From Geobacillus genomosp. 3 (lineage in GTDB: Bacteria; Bacillota; Bacilli; Bacillales; Anoxybacillaceae), in NCBI RefSeq assembly GCF_000445995.2, contig NC_022080.4:744001-808000 (forward strand): a DNA stretch of 64,000 nucleotides, given 5' to 3'. Below, one piece after another: positions 1-7,901 of the stretch. A program made the translations under genes and the position numbers. The notes under the pieces are model-generated. The model was given only the letters and a program-made list of their open reading frames with translations. It did not search any database and was not told the origin of the DNA. Positions within the stretch are counted from its first letter, which is position 1, and the number at the start of each line of letters is the position of its first letter.

Positions 1-122
1 ACCGCCAGGCGCTTCATAGCCGCCAGCTTTCGTTTTTCCATCCATTTGAACGCCGCTGGTTGACATTTGCCGCTCCGCTTCCCCAAGATATGGCGCGCCT
101 CATGGAAACGATGCGCGAATGA
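1..122 (+). CDS. RluD-type pseudouridine synthase, C-terminal end only
   Basis: Reading from base 3, 39 codons run to a TGA at 120-122. The peptide begins RQALHSRQLSFFHPFERRW and ends APLPQDMARLMETMRE. The RQALH...LSF.HP...F.APLP.DM pattern is the conserved C-terminus of RluA/RluD-family 23S rRNA pseudouridine synthases. The gene is cut by the window edge, so its catalytic Asp is not visible. It converges on prpE with a 9-base gap. In B. subtilis the corresponding neighbour of prpE is yjbO (rluD), which supports the call. Family assignment is good; the exact paralogue is inferred from synteny. Confidence 0.8.
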   Translation, partial: RQALHSRQLSFFHPFERRWLTFAAPLPQDMARLMETMRE

Positions 123-131
123 AGCGTCGGT

Positions 132-869
132 TTATGGGAACGAACGGAATTTTTTCGGAACATATGGCATCGATGACGGCACCGAGACGGTCTCCATTTC
201 CGGATAGCGCAACGCAGTGAGCGCACCGCCGAACACACAGCCGGTGTCGATGTTGACGGTTCGTCCGATAAACCGCGGAGTTTTGACAGGCGTATGGCCA
301 TAGACGACCCATGCGGCGCCGCGATACCGCTTCGCCCAGTCGCGGCGCACCGGCGTCCCGTCCGGGTTTGTTTCGCCGGTGATGTCCCCATATAGAACGA
401 ATGTCTTCACTTTTTTGTCCGTCCGCCCGATATAATCATGGCGAATGCCGGCGTGGGCGATGACAAGGCGCCCCTCATCCAAAACGGCGTACAGCGGCGC
501 CTGCTCATACAGGCGGATAAATTGGCGGCGGACCATCTCCTGTTCGCTCGGGGGCAAGGCGTGGTATTCCGCGACGGTCGTCTCAAGACCGTGGGCGATT
601 TGCACGTTGCGCCCTAAAAAGAAGCGGTACAGCTTATTGCAATGGTTGCCCGGCACATAGTAAGCCAGCTTTCGCTCGACAAGGGCGGAGACGATTTTGA
701 TCATGTTCAGCGACTCGGGGCCGCGGTCAGTCAAATCGCCGACAAACCCGAGCTTCCGCCCGTCCGGATGAATCGGTATCCCTTCGTCCCAGATATAGCC
801 GAGTTTTTCTGTCAACGCAGCAAATTCGCGGCGGCAGCCGTGAATATCGCCGATAATGTCAATGGCCAT
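132..869 (-). CDS. prpE: PrpE, bis(5'-nucleosyl)-tetraphosphatase / Ser-Thr phosphatase-like metallophosphoesterase
   Basis: A 245-residue calcineurin-type metallophosphoesterase. Metal-binding signatures are present in order: GDIHGC (about 7-12), [10 protein letters not shown] (about 44-53), GNHCNK (about 75-80), HAGI and a late GHTP. B. subtilis PrpE has nearly the same length; it hydrolyses Ap4A asymmetrically and has been linked to germination control. Spacing of motifs and lack of any extra domain fit a soluble cytoplasmic enzyme. It is convergent with the pseudouridine synthase gene and followed upstream by the RodA-like gene. Start chosen at 869, where [11 protein letters not shown] gives the family N-terminus, after an AGGAG-type site. 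Confidence 0.9.
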   Translation of the reverse strand: MAIDIIGDIHGCRREFAALTEKLGYIWDEGIPIHPDGRKLGFVGDLTDRGPESLNMIKIVSALVERKLAYYVPGNHCNKLYRFFLGRNVQIAHGLETTVAEYHALPPSEQEMVRRQFIRLYEQAPLYAVLDEGRLVIAHAGIRHDYIGRTDKKVKTFVLYGDITGETNPDGTPVRRDWAKRYRGAAWVVYGHTPVKTPRFIGRTVNIDTGCVFGGALTALRYPEMETVSVPSSMPYVPKKFRSFP

Positions 870-979
870 AAGAGGCGCTCCTTTCTCACTATGGTCGGTG
901 TACTACCAGTATGTCCGTCAGGCAATAGAAAGAAAAGAGGAGATTGTGCCGAGATAGCCGCAAAATGGGAGACGGACGG

Positions 980-1017
980 CAAAAACGAAGCCGCCTGCCG
1001 ATGATCGGCAAGCGGCT
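980..1017 (-). terminator. Rho-independent terminator of the RodA-like gene
   Basis: On the minus strand an interrupted stem (AGCCGC..GCCGA / TCGGC..GCGGCT) is followed by CGTTTTTG, right after the stop codon of the SEDS gene. Confidence 0.7.
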
Positions 1018-2191
1018 ATTCGTCGCTCGCGAACATAAATTTCCGCGTCCGCGAATGGACGTTTAAGACAAGGCCGATCGCCAGCATGTACGTGGCGAGC
1101 GAGCTTCCTCCGTAGCTGATAAACGGCAGCGGCAGCCCGGTGATCGGCAACAGCCCGATCGTCATGCCGATGTTTTGGAACACTTGGAACGTGATCATGC
1201 CGACGACGCCGGCGCATAAATAGCTGCCATACAAATCGTTGCTCTCAAGCGCGATATGAACCATGCGGTAAACAAGCAGGAAAAAGAGCGAAACGACGAT
1301 GCTCGAACCGACGAATCCGAACTGTTCGGCAATGACGCCGAAAATAAAGTCGGTATGCGCCTCAGGCAAATACACTTGCAAATTGCCGAGCCCTTTTCCG
1401 TACAGCTCCCCCGACCCGATGGCCATCAACGAACGGATGAGCTGGAATCCTTGCTCGTTTGAATATTCATATGGGGCAAGCCAACCGTAAAATCGGTTTA
1501 ACTGATAATCTTCTTTAATGATATATTGATGGAAGAAATCAGGAAAATAAAAGAAAATAAAGACTACCGTCGCCACAGCCGCTACTCCGGAAAAGACGAT
1601 GCCGAAAATAATGCGCCAGCGGATGCCGGAAACAAGGACTAACGTGGCGGTGATGGCCGTAAACACCATCGACATCCCCAAATCTGGCTGTTTAGCGAGC
1701 AAAAAGAGAGGCGGCAGGACGGTGAGAGCGATTTTGCCGAGCAGTTTGAAATCATCGCGGATCATGGGTTCGGGATATTTTTCCCGATGATTGACGATGA
1801 TGCGGCTCAAAACGAGAATCATGAAAATTTTCATTAACTCCGATGGCTGGAAGTTCCCGCCCGGGAGGCTGTACCAGCTTGTCGCCCCCTTGATCGTGAC
1901 AGTTCCGGGAACGTTCAGCTCGAGCCCGAGCAAAAGCAACATGCCAAGCCCATATAAATACCAGGCGATTTGAAAGAGCCGATCGTAGTCGATAATCATC
2001 GTCAAGGCGATGACGACTACGCCAACGGCGTACCATTGCAGCTGCTTGGAGGCAAAGTTGACGTTTTGCAGCTTCTCAGGAAGCATCGGTTCCGCGCTAT
2101 GAATGGCGATGGCGCTGACGACGGCCATTAAGAATAAAAGGAACAACAAATGATAATCGAGCTTCGATTGGGAAAAACGATCATGATCCAT
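1016..2191 (-). CDS. RodA/FtsW/SpoVE-family (SEDS) peptidoglycan glycosyltransferase, RodA-like
   Basis: A 391-residue polytopic membrane protein of the SEDS family, with about ten hydrophobic segments. It has conserved family landmarks: the early LPGGNFQPSELMK block (Trp/Pro-rich loop and FQPSE), the KQPDLGMSM segment, the large extracellular region before GFQLIRSLMAIGSGELYGKGLG, and the C-terminal GLPLPFISYGGSSL signature. SEDS proteins polymerise lipid II with a class B PBP partner. N-terminal SKLDYHLLFLLFL resembles RodA more than FtsW, so a role in side-wall synthesis is likely, but a sporulation paralogue cannot be excluded. The start at 2191 (MDHDRF) follows a GGAGAGG site; the 40-codon upstream extension of the open frame has no ribosome site. 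Confidence 0.87.
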   Translation of the reverse strand: MDHDRFSQSKLDYHLLFLLFLMAVVSAIAIHSAEPMLPEKLQNVNFASKQLQWYAVGVVVIALTMIIDYDRLFQIAWYLYGLGMLLLLGLELNVPGTVTIKGATSWYSLPGGNFQPSELMKIFMILVLSRIIVNHREKYPEPMIRDDFKLLGKIALTVLPPLFLLAKQPDLGMSMVFTAITATLVLVSGIRWRIIFGIVFSGVAAVATVVFIFFYFPDFFHQYIIKEDYQLNRFYGWLAPYEYSNEQGFQLIRSLMAIGSGELYGKGLGNLQVYLPEAHTDFIFGVIAEQFGFVGSSIVVSLFFLLVYRMVHIALESNDLYGSYLCAGVVGMITFQVFQNIGMTIGLLPITGLPLPFISYGGSSLATYMLAIGLVLNVHSRTRKFMFASDE

Positions 2192-2310
2192 GGAACGATC
2201 CTCTCCATTCAAATGTACCATATACCATATTAACGAATTCGGCTTGTTTTGCAAAGTGGGAAAAACCGCCGCTGGCATCAAGAAAGCGGAGGGAAAAGGG
2301 CGCCGGTGCA

Positions 2311-2339
2311 TTTACATCGTCCTTGGCATATCCTATAAT
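2311..2339 (+). promoter_or_regulatory. Sigma-A promoter of fabI
   Basis: TTTACA at 2311-2316 and TATAAT at 2334-2339 are separated by 17 bases, close to the vegetative consensus, 51 bases before the fabI start. Confidence 0.85.
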
Positions 2340-2343
2340 AGAA

Positions 2344-2360
2344 TTAACACCTGGTACTAA
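2344..2360. promoter_or_regulatory. FapR-type operator of fabI
   Basis: TTAACACCTGGTACTAA is an imperfect dyad differing by two bases in its left arm from TTAGTACCTGGTACTAA, close to the FapR box known in Bacillus lipid genes. It starts 5 bases after the -10 box, over the expected transcription start, the classical position for malonyl-CoA-responsive repression. Assignment rests on motif and target gene. Confidence 0.78.
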
Positions 2361-2389
2361 TAATAAATGACAATTAGGAGGATGAACGA

Positions 2390-3166
2390 ATGACATTATC
2401 ATTGGAAGGACGTACATATGTCGTGATGGGGGTGGCGAACAAGCGGAGCATCGCCTGGGGAATTGCCCGCTCGCTTCACGCCGCCGGCGCCCGACTCGTG
2501 TTTACATACGCCGGCGAGCGGTTTGAAAAAGAGGTGCGGGCGCTGGTCGATACGCTTGAGGATGAACGCTCCCTCCTGCTGCCGTGCGATGTGGCGAACG
2601 ATGAAGACATCGTTCAATGTTTTGCGCAAATCAAGGAACAAGTCGGCGTCATCCATGGCGTCGCCCATTGCATCGCCTATGCCAATAAGGAAGACTTGAG
2701 CGGTGAGTATATGAATGTCAGCCGCGACGGCTTTTTGCTTGCCCATAACATCAGTGCCTATTCACTCACCGCGGTGGCGCGCGAAGCGAAAGAGCTCATG
2801 ACCGAGGGCGGCAGCATCGTCACCCTCACATACCTCGGCGGTGAGCGAGTCGTGCAAAACTACAATATCATGGGGGTGGCGAAAGCGTCGCTCGATGCGA
2901 GCGTGAAATATTTGGCGAACGATTTAGGCAAATACGGCATCCGCGTCAACGCCATCTCCGCCGGACCGATCCGCACGCTGTCAGCGAAAGGGGTCGGCGA
3001 CTTTAATACGATTTTAAAACAAATCGAAGAGCGCGCCCCGCTCCGCCGCACCACGACGCAAGAAGAAGTCGGCGATGCCGCCCTGTTTTTGTTCAGCGAT
3101 TTGTCGCGCGGCATCACCGGGGAAGTCATTCATGTCGACTCTGGGTACCACATTTTAGGATATTGA
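2390..3166 (+). CDS. fabI: Enoyl-[acyl-carrier-protein] reductase (NADH) FabI
   Basis: A 258-residue short-chain dehydrogenase of FabI type, catalysing the last reduction of each fatty-acid elongation cycle in the cytoplasm. Visible features are the nucleotide-binding start VVMGVANKRSIAWGIA (about 12-27), the HCIAYANKEDLSG block (about 92-104), the catalytic Tyr-x6-Lys in YNIMGVAKASLD (about 155-166), and the ISAGPIRTLSAKG substrate loop (about 189-201). The C-terminus GEVIHVDSGYHILGY is typical. Length matches the family. Ribosome site TTAGGAGGATGAACGA precedes the ATG. It is monocistronic between a FapR-controlled promoter and a strong terminator, syntenic with B. subtilis yjbW. Confidence 0.96.
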   Translation: MTLSLEGRTYVVMGVANKRSIAWGIARSLHAAGARLVFTYAGERFEKEVRALVDTLEDERSLLLPCDVANDEDIVQCFAQIKEQVGVIHGVAHCIAYANKEDLSGEYMNVSRDGFLLAHNISAYSLTAVAREAKELMTEGGSIVTLTYLGGERVVQNYNIMGVAKASLDASVKYLANDLGKYGIRVNAISAGPIRTLSAKGVGDFNTILKQIEERAPLRRTTTQEEVGDAALFLFSDLSRGITGEVIHVDSGYHILGY

Positions 3167-3177
3167 ACATCAACGAG

Positions 3178-3211
3178 GCAGCTGCCCCGGCCAACGGGGC
3201 GGCTGTTTTTT
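3178..3211 (+). terminator. Rho-independent terminator of fabI
   Basis: Stem GCAGCTGCCCCG / CGGGGCGGCTGT with a short loop, then TTTTTT. Confidence 0.9.
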
Positions 3212-3282
3212 GTCCGTCTAGGGGCAATTCTCGCGCGTTGGGGCATACATATATAAGGCAAGCGGTAGAAAGGGGGAGCTGT

Positions 3283-3693
3283 ATGAGAAAACAAAAGGTC
3301 GTAGAAACGGAGCCGCTGCTTTATATTGTGCAGCCAAAGGCCATGCGGGCCGCGGCGCATATGCAGGAAACGTTTACATGGACGAACCGGCCCCGACAGA
3401 AAGAAACGGGCGACGCCGCTGAACAGGTTAGGGAGGGGGAGGAACAGAGGGCGTTTTTCAGCAAAAAGGAGTTTCAGGTGATGACGCTTGATGAGCAGCT
3501 TGCTTTTTTAACGAGGCTGCCCGCCCATTTGCCGCCGCTTAAATGCCAATTTGCCACGAAAGAACAAAGCTATGAAGGCGTATTAAAACGGTGCACGGCG
3601 GCCGAACTAGAGGTTGCCGATGAAGAAGGGAAAGAAACGGTGATCGAGCGCGCGCAGCTTCTTTCGGTGACGATGATCGGGTTTGTGCAGTAA
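3283..3693 (+). CDS. cotO: CotO-like spore coat protein
   Basis: A 136-residue basic-then-acidic protein lying directly downstream of fabI, the position of B. subtilis cotO (yjbX). It opens with MRKQKVVETEPLLYIVQPKA and has the CotO-like C-terminal part (LDEQLAFLTRLPAHLPPLKCQFAT, then a beta-rich tail ending VTMIGFVQ). CotO is a coat morphogenetic protein acting with CotH and CotB in outer-coat assembly. The start at 3283 follows GAAAGGGGGAGCTGT; an in-frame extension back to 3163 overlaps the fabI terminator and has no ribosome site. A TATA-rich stretch at 3246-3259 may hold its promoter, but I could not fit it confidently to sigma-E or sigma-K. Confidence 0.75.
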   Translation: MRKQKVVETEPLLYIVQPKAMRAAAHMQETFTWTNRPRQKETGDAAEQVREGEEQRAFFSKKEFQVMTLDEQLAFLTRLPAHLPPLKCQFATKEQSYEGVLKRCTAAELEVADEEGKETVIERAQLLSVTMIGFVQ

Positions 3694-3841
3694 TCCGCTA
3701 GAAATGCCCCCCGAACGAGCCGTTTCCTGATCAAATGATTCTTTTCGCCGAGTTGCCGTTGTTCAAGACGTTAAGAAGTCGGCGGGCATACATGCTGTTT
3801 GGGGCGCATTCGCAGCCCGCCGGTCCGGTTTACGGTTGAGT

Positions 3842-3884
3842 ACGTTCCCAAACGCGTCTGCCGGCTTGGGAACGCTTGTTTTTT
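3842..3884 (+). terminator. Terminator between convergent cotO and cotI
   Basis: CGTTCCCAA / TTGGGAACG stem with a loop of about 13 bases, then CTTGTTTTTTC, orienting it for plus-strand transcripts from cotO. The 150 bases between cotO and this hairpin show no gene. Confidence 0.75.
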
Positions 3885-4931
3885 CTACAACGAAGCGAGC
3901 CGCCTGCTGATTTCCTCCCATTTTGTCTGTTCATATGCCATTGTCTCGGCCAGTTCCGCCTCGGCGAGGGGCACGTTCCGAATATATTTTTCCACCGCCA
4001 GCTCATGCAAATCGTACGGAAACAATAGATCGATGAACAGCACTTTTTTTTCCTTTGTTGCCAGCGGGCGCACCGCCTCATAAGCCTCGAGCACCATATC
4101 GGCTTTTGCTTTTCCTTGCCGGTCTGTTTCAAAAAGAAGCGGAGCCATCATTTTGCGGACATCGCGAATCGGCAAGTCGAAGGCAGCCGTATCGAGGTCG
4201 ATGATCCAGACGTTTCCGTCTTCCCCGCGCAGCGAGTTCCCCGTTCCATAGTCCTGATGGCAAAGCGACGGTCGTTTCTTTAGTTGCTCAACCCACGCTT
4301 CGTAATGCGATTCTAAAAGCTGTTGCAACACTTCCTCTCCTCTTTCGATAAAGCGGTCGATTTCCTCTAAATATAGGCGGGAAAACGGGTCATCACGATC
4401 CAATGCAGCGAGCTGTTTCCACGCCTCGAGCTGCCGGCATCGCTTCATATAATGCTTCGGCCATTTGCCGAGTTTGCTGAACACTGGAACGCCAGGCGGC
4501 GGTTCGTAACCAGTTGACTGCACATGAAAGTGGGCAAGGGCGTTGATCATAGCAGTCAAATCGTCGCGGACAGTCAAATCAAACGGTGTCCCTTCGATCC
4601 AGTCGTACAGCACAAATAAAAACGGTCCGTACTTTTTAAATAGGCGATGGTCGCGTGTTTTAATGATGCGCGGGACATAAAGCCCCTTTTTGGCTAAAAC
4701 GTCTTGCGCGTAAATTGAAAAGAGCGCCTTTTTCTCCGGACGGTGAATGCGCTTTAAGCATTTCGGCCCGTCATCGGTATGCACTTTCCAGACGAGTGCC
4801 ATTTGTCCGCTTTGCACGACGTCGATCGCCCTCGCTTCTACGTCCCACTGCTTTAACAACAGCCGCGCCATATGGATGAGCCGTTCATTGGCGGCTGGGG
4901 GCGCGGTTGAATAGATAGTTTGGTCAGCCAT
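3885..4931 (-). CDS. cotI: CotI/CotS-family spore coat kinase-fold protein
   Basis: A 348-residue protein of the CotS/CotI group, which shares the aminoglycoside-phosphotransferase / choline-kinase fold. The catalytic elements look intact: an N-lobe Lys region (CLKRI, about 59-63), HQDYGTGN with His225, Asp227 and Asn232, and the metal-binding IDLD with Asp245 and Asp247. Conserved FDLPIRD and LFPYDLHELA follow. Family members are abundant in the Bacillus coat; the phosphorylated substrate is not established. It stands alone on the minus strand beneath a perfect sigma-K-like promoter (4960-4986). MADQTIYS at 4931 is used as start; MARLLLK at residue 21 is an alternative, because the ribosome site is only moderate. 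Confidence 0.82.
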   Translation of the reverse strand: MADQTIYSTAPPAANERLIHMARLLLKQWDVEARAIDVVQSGQMALVWKVHTDDGPKCLKRIHRPEKKALFSIYAQDVLAKKGLYVPRIIKTRDHRLFKKYGPFLFVLYDWIEGTPFDLTVRDDLTAMINALAHFHVQSTGYEPPPGVPVFSKLGKWPKHYMKRCRQLEAWKQLAALDRDDPFSRLYLEEIDRFIERGEEVLQQLLESHYEAWVEQLKKRPSLCHQDYGTGNSLRGEDGNVWIIDLDTAAFDLPIRDVRKMMAPLLFETDRQGKAKADMVLEAYEAVRPLATKEKKVLFIDLLFPYDLHELAVEKYIRNVPLAEAELAETMAYEQTKWEEISRRLASL

Positions 4932-4959
4932 CGTCAGTCCCTGCTTTCTCCTTTTTTTC

Positions 4960-4986
4960 TACTGTATGGCCGGTGGCGACGGCTGT
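4960..4986 (-). promoter_or_regulatory. Sigma-K-type promoter of cotI
   Basis: On the minus strand AC, 16 bases, then CATACAGTA, an exact match to AC-N16-CATANNNTA. The -10 box lies 29 bases before the cotI start codon. Confidence 0.68.
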
Positions 4987-5086
4987 CTATAGCCGTTTAT
5001 CCCGAGATGAAAAAACAGGCGAACGTCCAGCCGATTCATTATCTAGAAGGGCGATTGGCGGATGCCCGTTTGCGTTGGGGGGATGC

Positions 5087-5114
5087 ACAGGGGGAAAGGA
5101 GTACACGTATGATA
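5087..5114 (+). promoter_or_regulatory. Possible sigma-K promoter of the cotSA operon
   Basis: AC, 17 bases, CGTATGATA: one mismatch to the -10 consensus. The -10 box ends 47 bases before the cotSA start. Tentative. Confidence 0.4.
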
Positions 5115-5161
5115 TAAAAACAAGCTTTTGCCTGAATGTTTCTAGAGGATGGGGGATTTTC

Positions 5162-6301
5162 ATGAAAATCGCCATGATTGCGACTGAAAAACTGCCCGTG
5201 CCGGCCATCCGGGGGGGAGCGACACAAATTTATCTCGATGCGACAGCGGCGATCATGGCGCGAAAACACGACGTCACTGTGTTGTCGATTCGCGACCGTG
5301 AATTGCCAAATGAGGAAAGGAACAAAAATGGGGTGACCTATCGACGGTTTGCCCAAGAGACGTATGTGCAAGAAGTGGCGAGCCATCTGCGTACGGAAAC
5401 GTATGACATTATTCATGTGTGCAACCGGCCGCAATGGGTTCGCCATGTCCATGATGCTTCGCCGGACAGTGCCATTGTGTTGAGTGTCCATAATGAAATG
5501 TTCCGCGATGATAAAATTTCTTATGCCGAAGGGATAGATTGCATTCATACCGTTCAAAAAATTGTCACCGTGAGTGATTATATCAGGACGACCATTTGCG
5601 ACCGTTTTCCGGAGGCGGCTGAAAAAGTAGCGACCGTTTATTCAGGGGTCGATATAAAGACGTTCCAACCGAAATGGACAGCGCAAGGAGCAAAAATCAA
5701 TGCGGCTGTCCGTCGTGAACTCGGGCTTGAGGGAAAAAAAGTCGTGCTGTTTGTCGGGCGGTTAAGCAAAGTGAAAGGCGCCCATTTGCTTCTTGAAGCA
5801 CTGCCGTCAATCACCGAAAAGCATCCAGAAGCAGTGATGGTGTTCGTCGGCTCGAAATGGTTTGGCGCCAATGAGGTGAACAGCTACGTCCGTTACTTGT
5901 ACACACTCGGAGCGCTGTACGAAAATAATGCGATGTTCATTCAGTTCGTCAAGCCGGAACAAATTTCGCAACTGTACACGATGGCGGATTTGTTCGTTTG
6001 TCCGTCACAGTGGCAAGAGCCGCTGGCCCGTGTTCATTATGAGGCGATGGCGGCTGGGTTGCCGATCATTACGAGCAACCGCGGCGGAAATCCTGAAGTG
6101 GTTGAAAATGGAAGGAACGGGTATATTGTCAATGATTTCAGAAATCCCGAAGCGTACGCCGCACTCATTAACAAGCTGTTTGACAATCTGTCATCCGCCA
6201 GTCAAATGGGCAAATACGGGCGACAGAAAGCGGAACGCGAATTTAGCTGGGAAGCGGTAGCGGCGAAGCTGTTGCGCGCTTACGGGGCAGAAAGGGGGTA
6301 A
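5162..6301 (+). CDS. cotSA: CotSA-like spore coat glycosyltransferase (GT4)
   Basis: A 379-residue GT-B fold glycosyltransferase. The N-terminal MKIAMIATEKLPVPAIRGGA is characteristic of the CotSA/YtcC pair. The second Rossmann half contains VVLFVGRLSKVKGAHLLLEAL, SQWQEPLARVHYEAMAAG (the GT4 E-x7-E nucleotide-sugar site) and GGNPEVVENGRNGY. In B. subtilis CotSA associates with the coat and CotS. It heads an operon: cotS follows after 5 bases, then a small coat-like ORF. The start at 5162 follows a GGGGGA site; a longer open frame back to 4973 is unsupported. Donor and acceptor sugars cannot be read from sequence; the linked UDP-uronate genes suggest a UDP-sugar donor. Confidence 0.85.
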   Translation: MKIAMIATEKLPVPAIRGGATQIYLDATAAIMARKHDVTVLSIRDRELPNEERNKNGVTYRRFAQETYVQEVASHLRTETYDIIHVCNRPQWVRHVHDASPDSAIVLSVHNEMFRDDKISYAEGIDCIHTVQKIVTVSDYIRTTICDRFPEAAEKVATVYSGVDIKTFQPKWTAQGAKINAAVRRELGLEGKKVVLFVGRLSKVKGAHLLLEALPSITEKHPEAVMVFVGSKWFGANEVNSYVRYLYTLGALYENNAMFIQFVKPEQISQLYTMADLFVCPSQWQEPLARVHYEAMAAGLPIITSNRGGNPEVVENGRNGYIVNDFRNPEAYAALINKLFDNLSSASQMGKYGRQKAEREFSWEAVAAKLLRAYGAERG

Positions 6302-6306
6302 AGTGA

Positions 6307-7326
6307 TTGCAGTCACAATGGATTGCTGCTAAGGTACTTGAACTGTATCCATGCAAAATCGAAGACATCAGACTTCAATCGATACGGCCGAAAGAAACCG
6401 TCTGGACGGTTGCTACAGACGAAGGGGAGAAAGTGTTGCGCCAACAGAAGGCGGCGCCGGAGCGAATGTTGTTTTATGCCGAGGCGCACCGTCATTTGCA
6501 ACAGCGGCAATTTCCGATTGCGGCGTTATGCCGGACGAAAAACGGGGGGTTGTGTGTCGCCGGCGGGACACAGGCGTACGCGCTATATGATGGCATCAGC
6601 GGCAAGGAAGTAGGCTATTACGATGTTGAACAGCTTGAAAATGTGTTCGAATTTCTCGGTTTGTTCCATGTCGCCTCACAACAGTTTTCGCCAAGTTCGA
6701 AGACGAAAAAGAGAAACCGGCTCGGAAAGTGGCCCAAGGCGTATACATGGAAGCTGCAAGAGCTGTCCGGCTATAAAAAAATGGCTGATTCGTTTATCGA
6801 TGATCCGTTTTCCGCCTTGTTTTCGGAGATGGCTGGTGCGATGCTCGCTGCGGGCAAGGAAGCGGCCGATCAACTACAAAGCGATACGTACGCCGCATGG
6901 ACAGCTGGTCCGGACCGGTGGACAGGGTTTATTCATAAAGATATTTCTTTGTCACATCTCGTCGAAACGGAGGAGACGATGATGATGCGCTATCTCCCGG
7001 CAGTCGTCATCGATTTGCCGGTGCGCGACATCCAAGTGCTGCTTCATAAAGTCATGAAAAAGATGGCGGTGTGGGATGAAGACTTGGCCGCGCGGCTGCT
7101 GCAAGCGTACCATCGGGCCCATCCACTCACCGACGAACAGTACAGGCTGCTCGAGGCGGAGCTGTTGTTTCCGCACTTGTTTGCCTCCATCGCCCGCAAA
7201 TATTATTTAGGGGCGAAAGACAATTGGTCAGATGAAAAATATATGTGGGAGCTGCAGACGGTCATCACGGTTGAGCGGACAAAACAAGATGCACTCCGCC
7301 GCACACCGTTGCCATCGCTTTTGTAA
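6307..7326 (+). CDS. cotS: CotS-family protein with degenerate kinase motifs
   Basis: A 339-residue CotS/CotI-fold protein with TTG start after GGGGGTAAAGTGA. It aligns with the CotI homologue of this window through RLGKWPKAYTWKLQELSGYKKM, DDPFSALF, VIDLPVRD and LLFPHLFASIARKYY. The active-site core is eroded: His210-Lys-Asp212 remains, but the Asn position is Ser/His (about 216-217), and the two metal-binding Asp residues of IDLD (Asp245/Asp247 in CotI) are Tyr229 and Pro231. I infer a structural pseudokinase rather than an enzyme. It sits 5 bases after cotSA, the order seen for B. subtilis cotSA-cotS, so symbol cotS is given by context. Acts in the mother cell on the developing coat. Confidence 0.72.
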   Translation: MQSQWIAAKVLELYPCKIEDIRLQSIRPKETVWTVATDEGEKVLRQQKAAPERMLFYAEAHRHLQQRQFPIAALCRTKNGGLCVAGGTQAYALYDGISGKEVGYYDVEQLENVFEFLGLFHVASQQFSPSSKTKKRNRLGKWPKAYTWKLQELSGYKKMADSFIDDPFSALFSEMAGAMLAAGKEAADQLQSDTYAAWTAGPDRWTGFIHKDISLSHLVETEETMMMRYLPAVVIDLPVRDIQVLLHKVMKKMAVWDEDLAARLLQAYHRAHPLTDEQYRLLEAELLFPHLFASIARKYYLGAKDNWSDEKYMWELQTVITVERTKQDALRRTPLPSLL

Positions 7327-7341
7327 AGGAGGTGTAAGAGA

Positions 7342-7842
7342 TTGAGCCATATTCCAAAGCTCGATTTACAGTCGTTCCGTTTTTCCCCGCCCGGGCCGAT
7401 GGGATGGGGATGGGTGGAAGATAACGAGTTTTTTGAGCAACTGTTGCTTGGTGCCGAGGAGGAAGAGGAAACAGTGGAAGACTTGCCGCCCATCCTTGTC
7501 GAGCTGGCCGGAGAGGGGCAAGAAGCAGTTGTCCCGCTCGCGCCGATTGCAGGACGCAAAAAGGAAAAGCGTCTCGCTAAGCCGAACAAAGAAAGCCGAC
7601 CGAAACAGAAAGCGAAGGAAAGGCAGGAGCGGCGGACGGAGGAGAGGGAAAACGGGCAACTGAAGCCATCGAGGAAGCAGGTCGCCGCCAATCGTCCAAC
7701 ACAACATGAGTCGGCAGAACAAGAAAGAGGAAAACCGTCCAAGCGGCGCATGGCTGTCTCGTTTGCCATTTCTTCCGCCCTTGTTCCCCAACCGAAAGCA
7801 GGAAGGGGGCATCAAAAGGGAAACATCTTTACAATCGGATAA
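7342..7842 (+). CDS. Unrecognised highly charged protein, last gene of the cotSA-cotS operon
   Basis: A 166-residue protein with TTG start behind AAAGGAGGTGTAAGAGA, 15 bases after cotS. The first 70 residues are acidic with a PPGPMGWGW patch and a run of Glu (EEEEE, about 39-43); the middle (70-150) is almost wholly Lys, Arg, Glu and Gln and probably disordered or helical; the end is short and neutral. No known domain is recognised. Charged low-complexity proteins are common in Bacillus coats, and operon position with cotSA-cotS suggests a coat or glycan-anchoring role, but this is inference. A clear terminator follows at once. Confidence 0.7.
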   Translation: MSHIPKLDLQSFRFSPPGPMGWGWVEDNEFFEQLLLGAEEEEETVEDLPPILVELAGEGQEAVVPLAPIAGRKKEKRLAKPNKESRPKQKAKERQERRTEERENGQLKPSRKQVAANRPTQHESAEQERGKPSKRRMAVSFAISSALVPQPKAGRGHQKGNIFTIG

Positions 7843-7846
7843 AGAG

Positions 7847-7884
7847 AAGGATGCCGCGCAGCTAGCAGGCATCCTTTCTTTTTT
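7847..7884 (+). terminator. Terminator of the cotSA-cotS operon
   Basis: AAGGATGCC / GGCATCCTT stem, 15-base loop, then TCTTTTTT. Confidence 0.88.
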
Positions 7885-7901
7885 CGTAAGCGCTTTGGCA
7901 G

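Noticed and set aside
4973-5161. N-terminal extension of the CotSA homologue
   Set aside because: The family begins at MKIAMIATEKLP, where a ribosome site exists; the extension overlaps the probable promoters.
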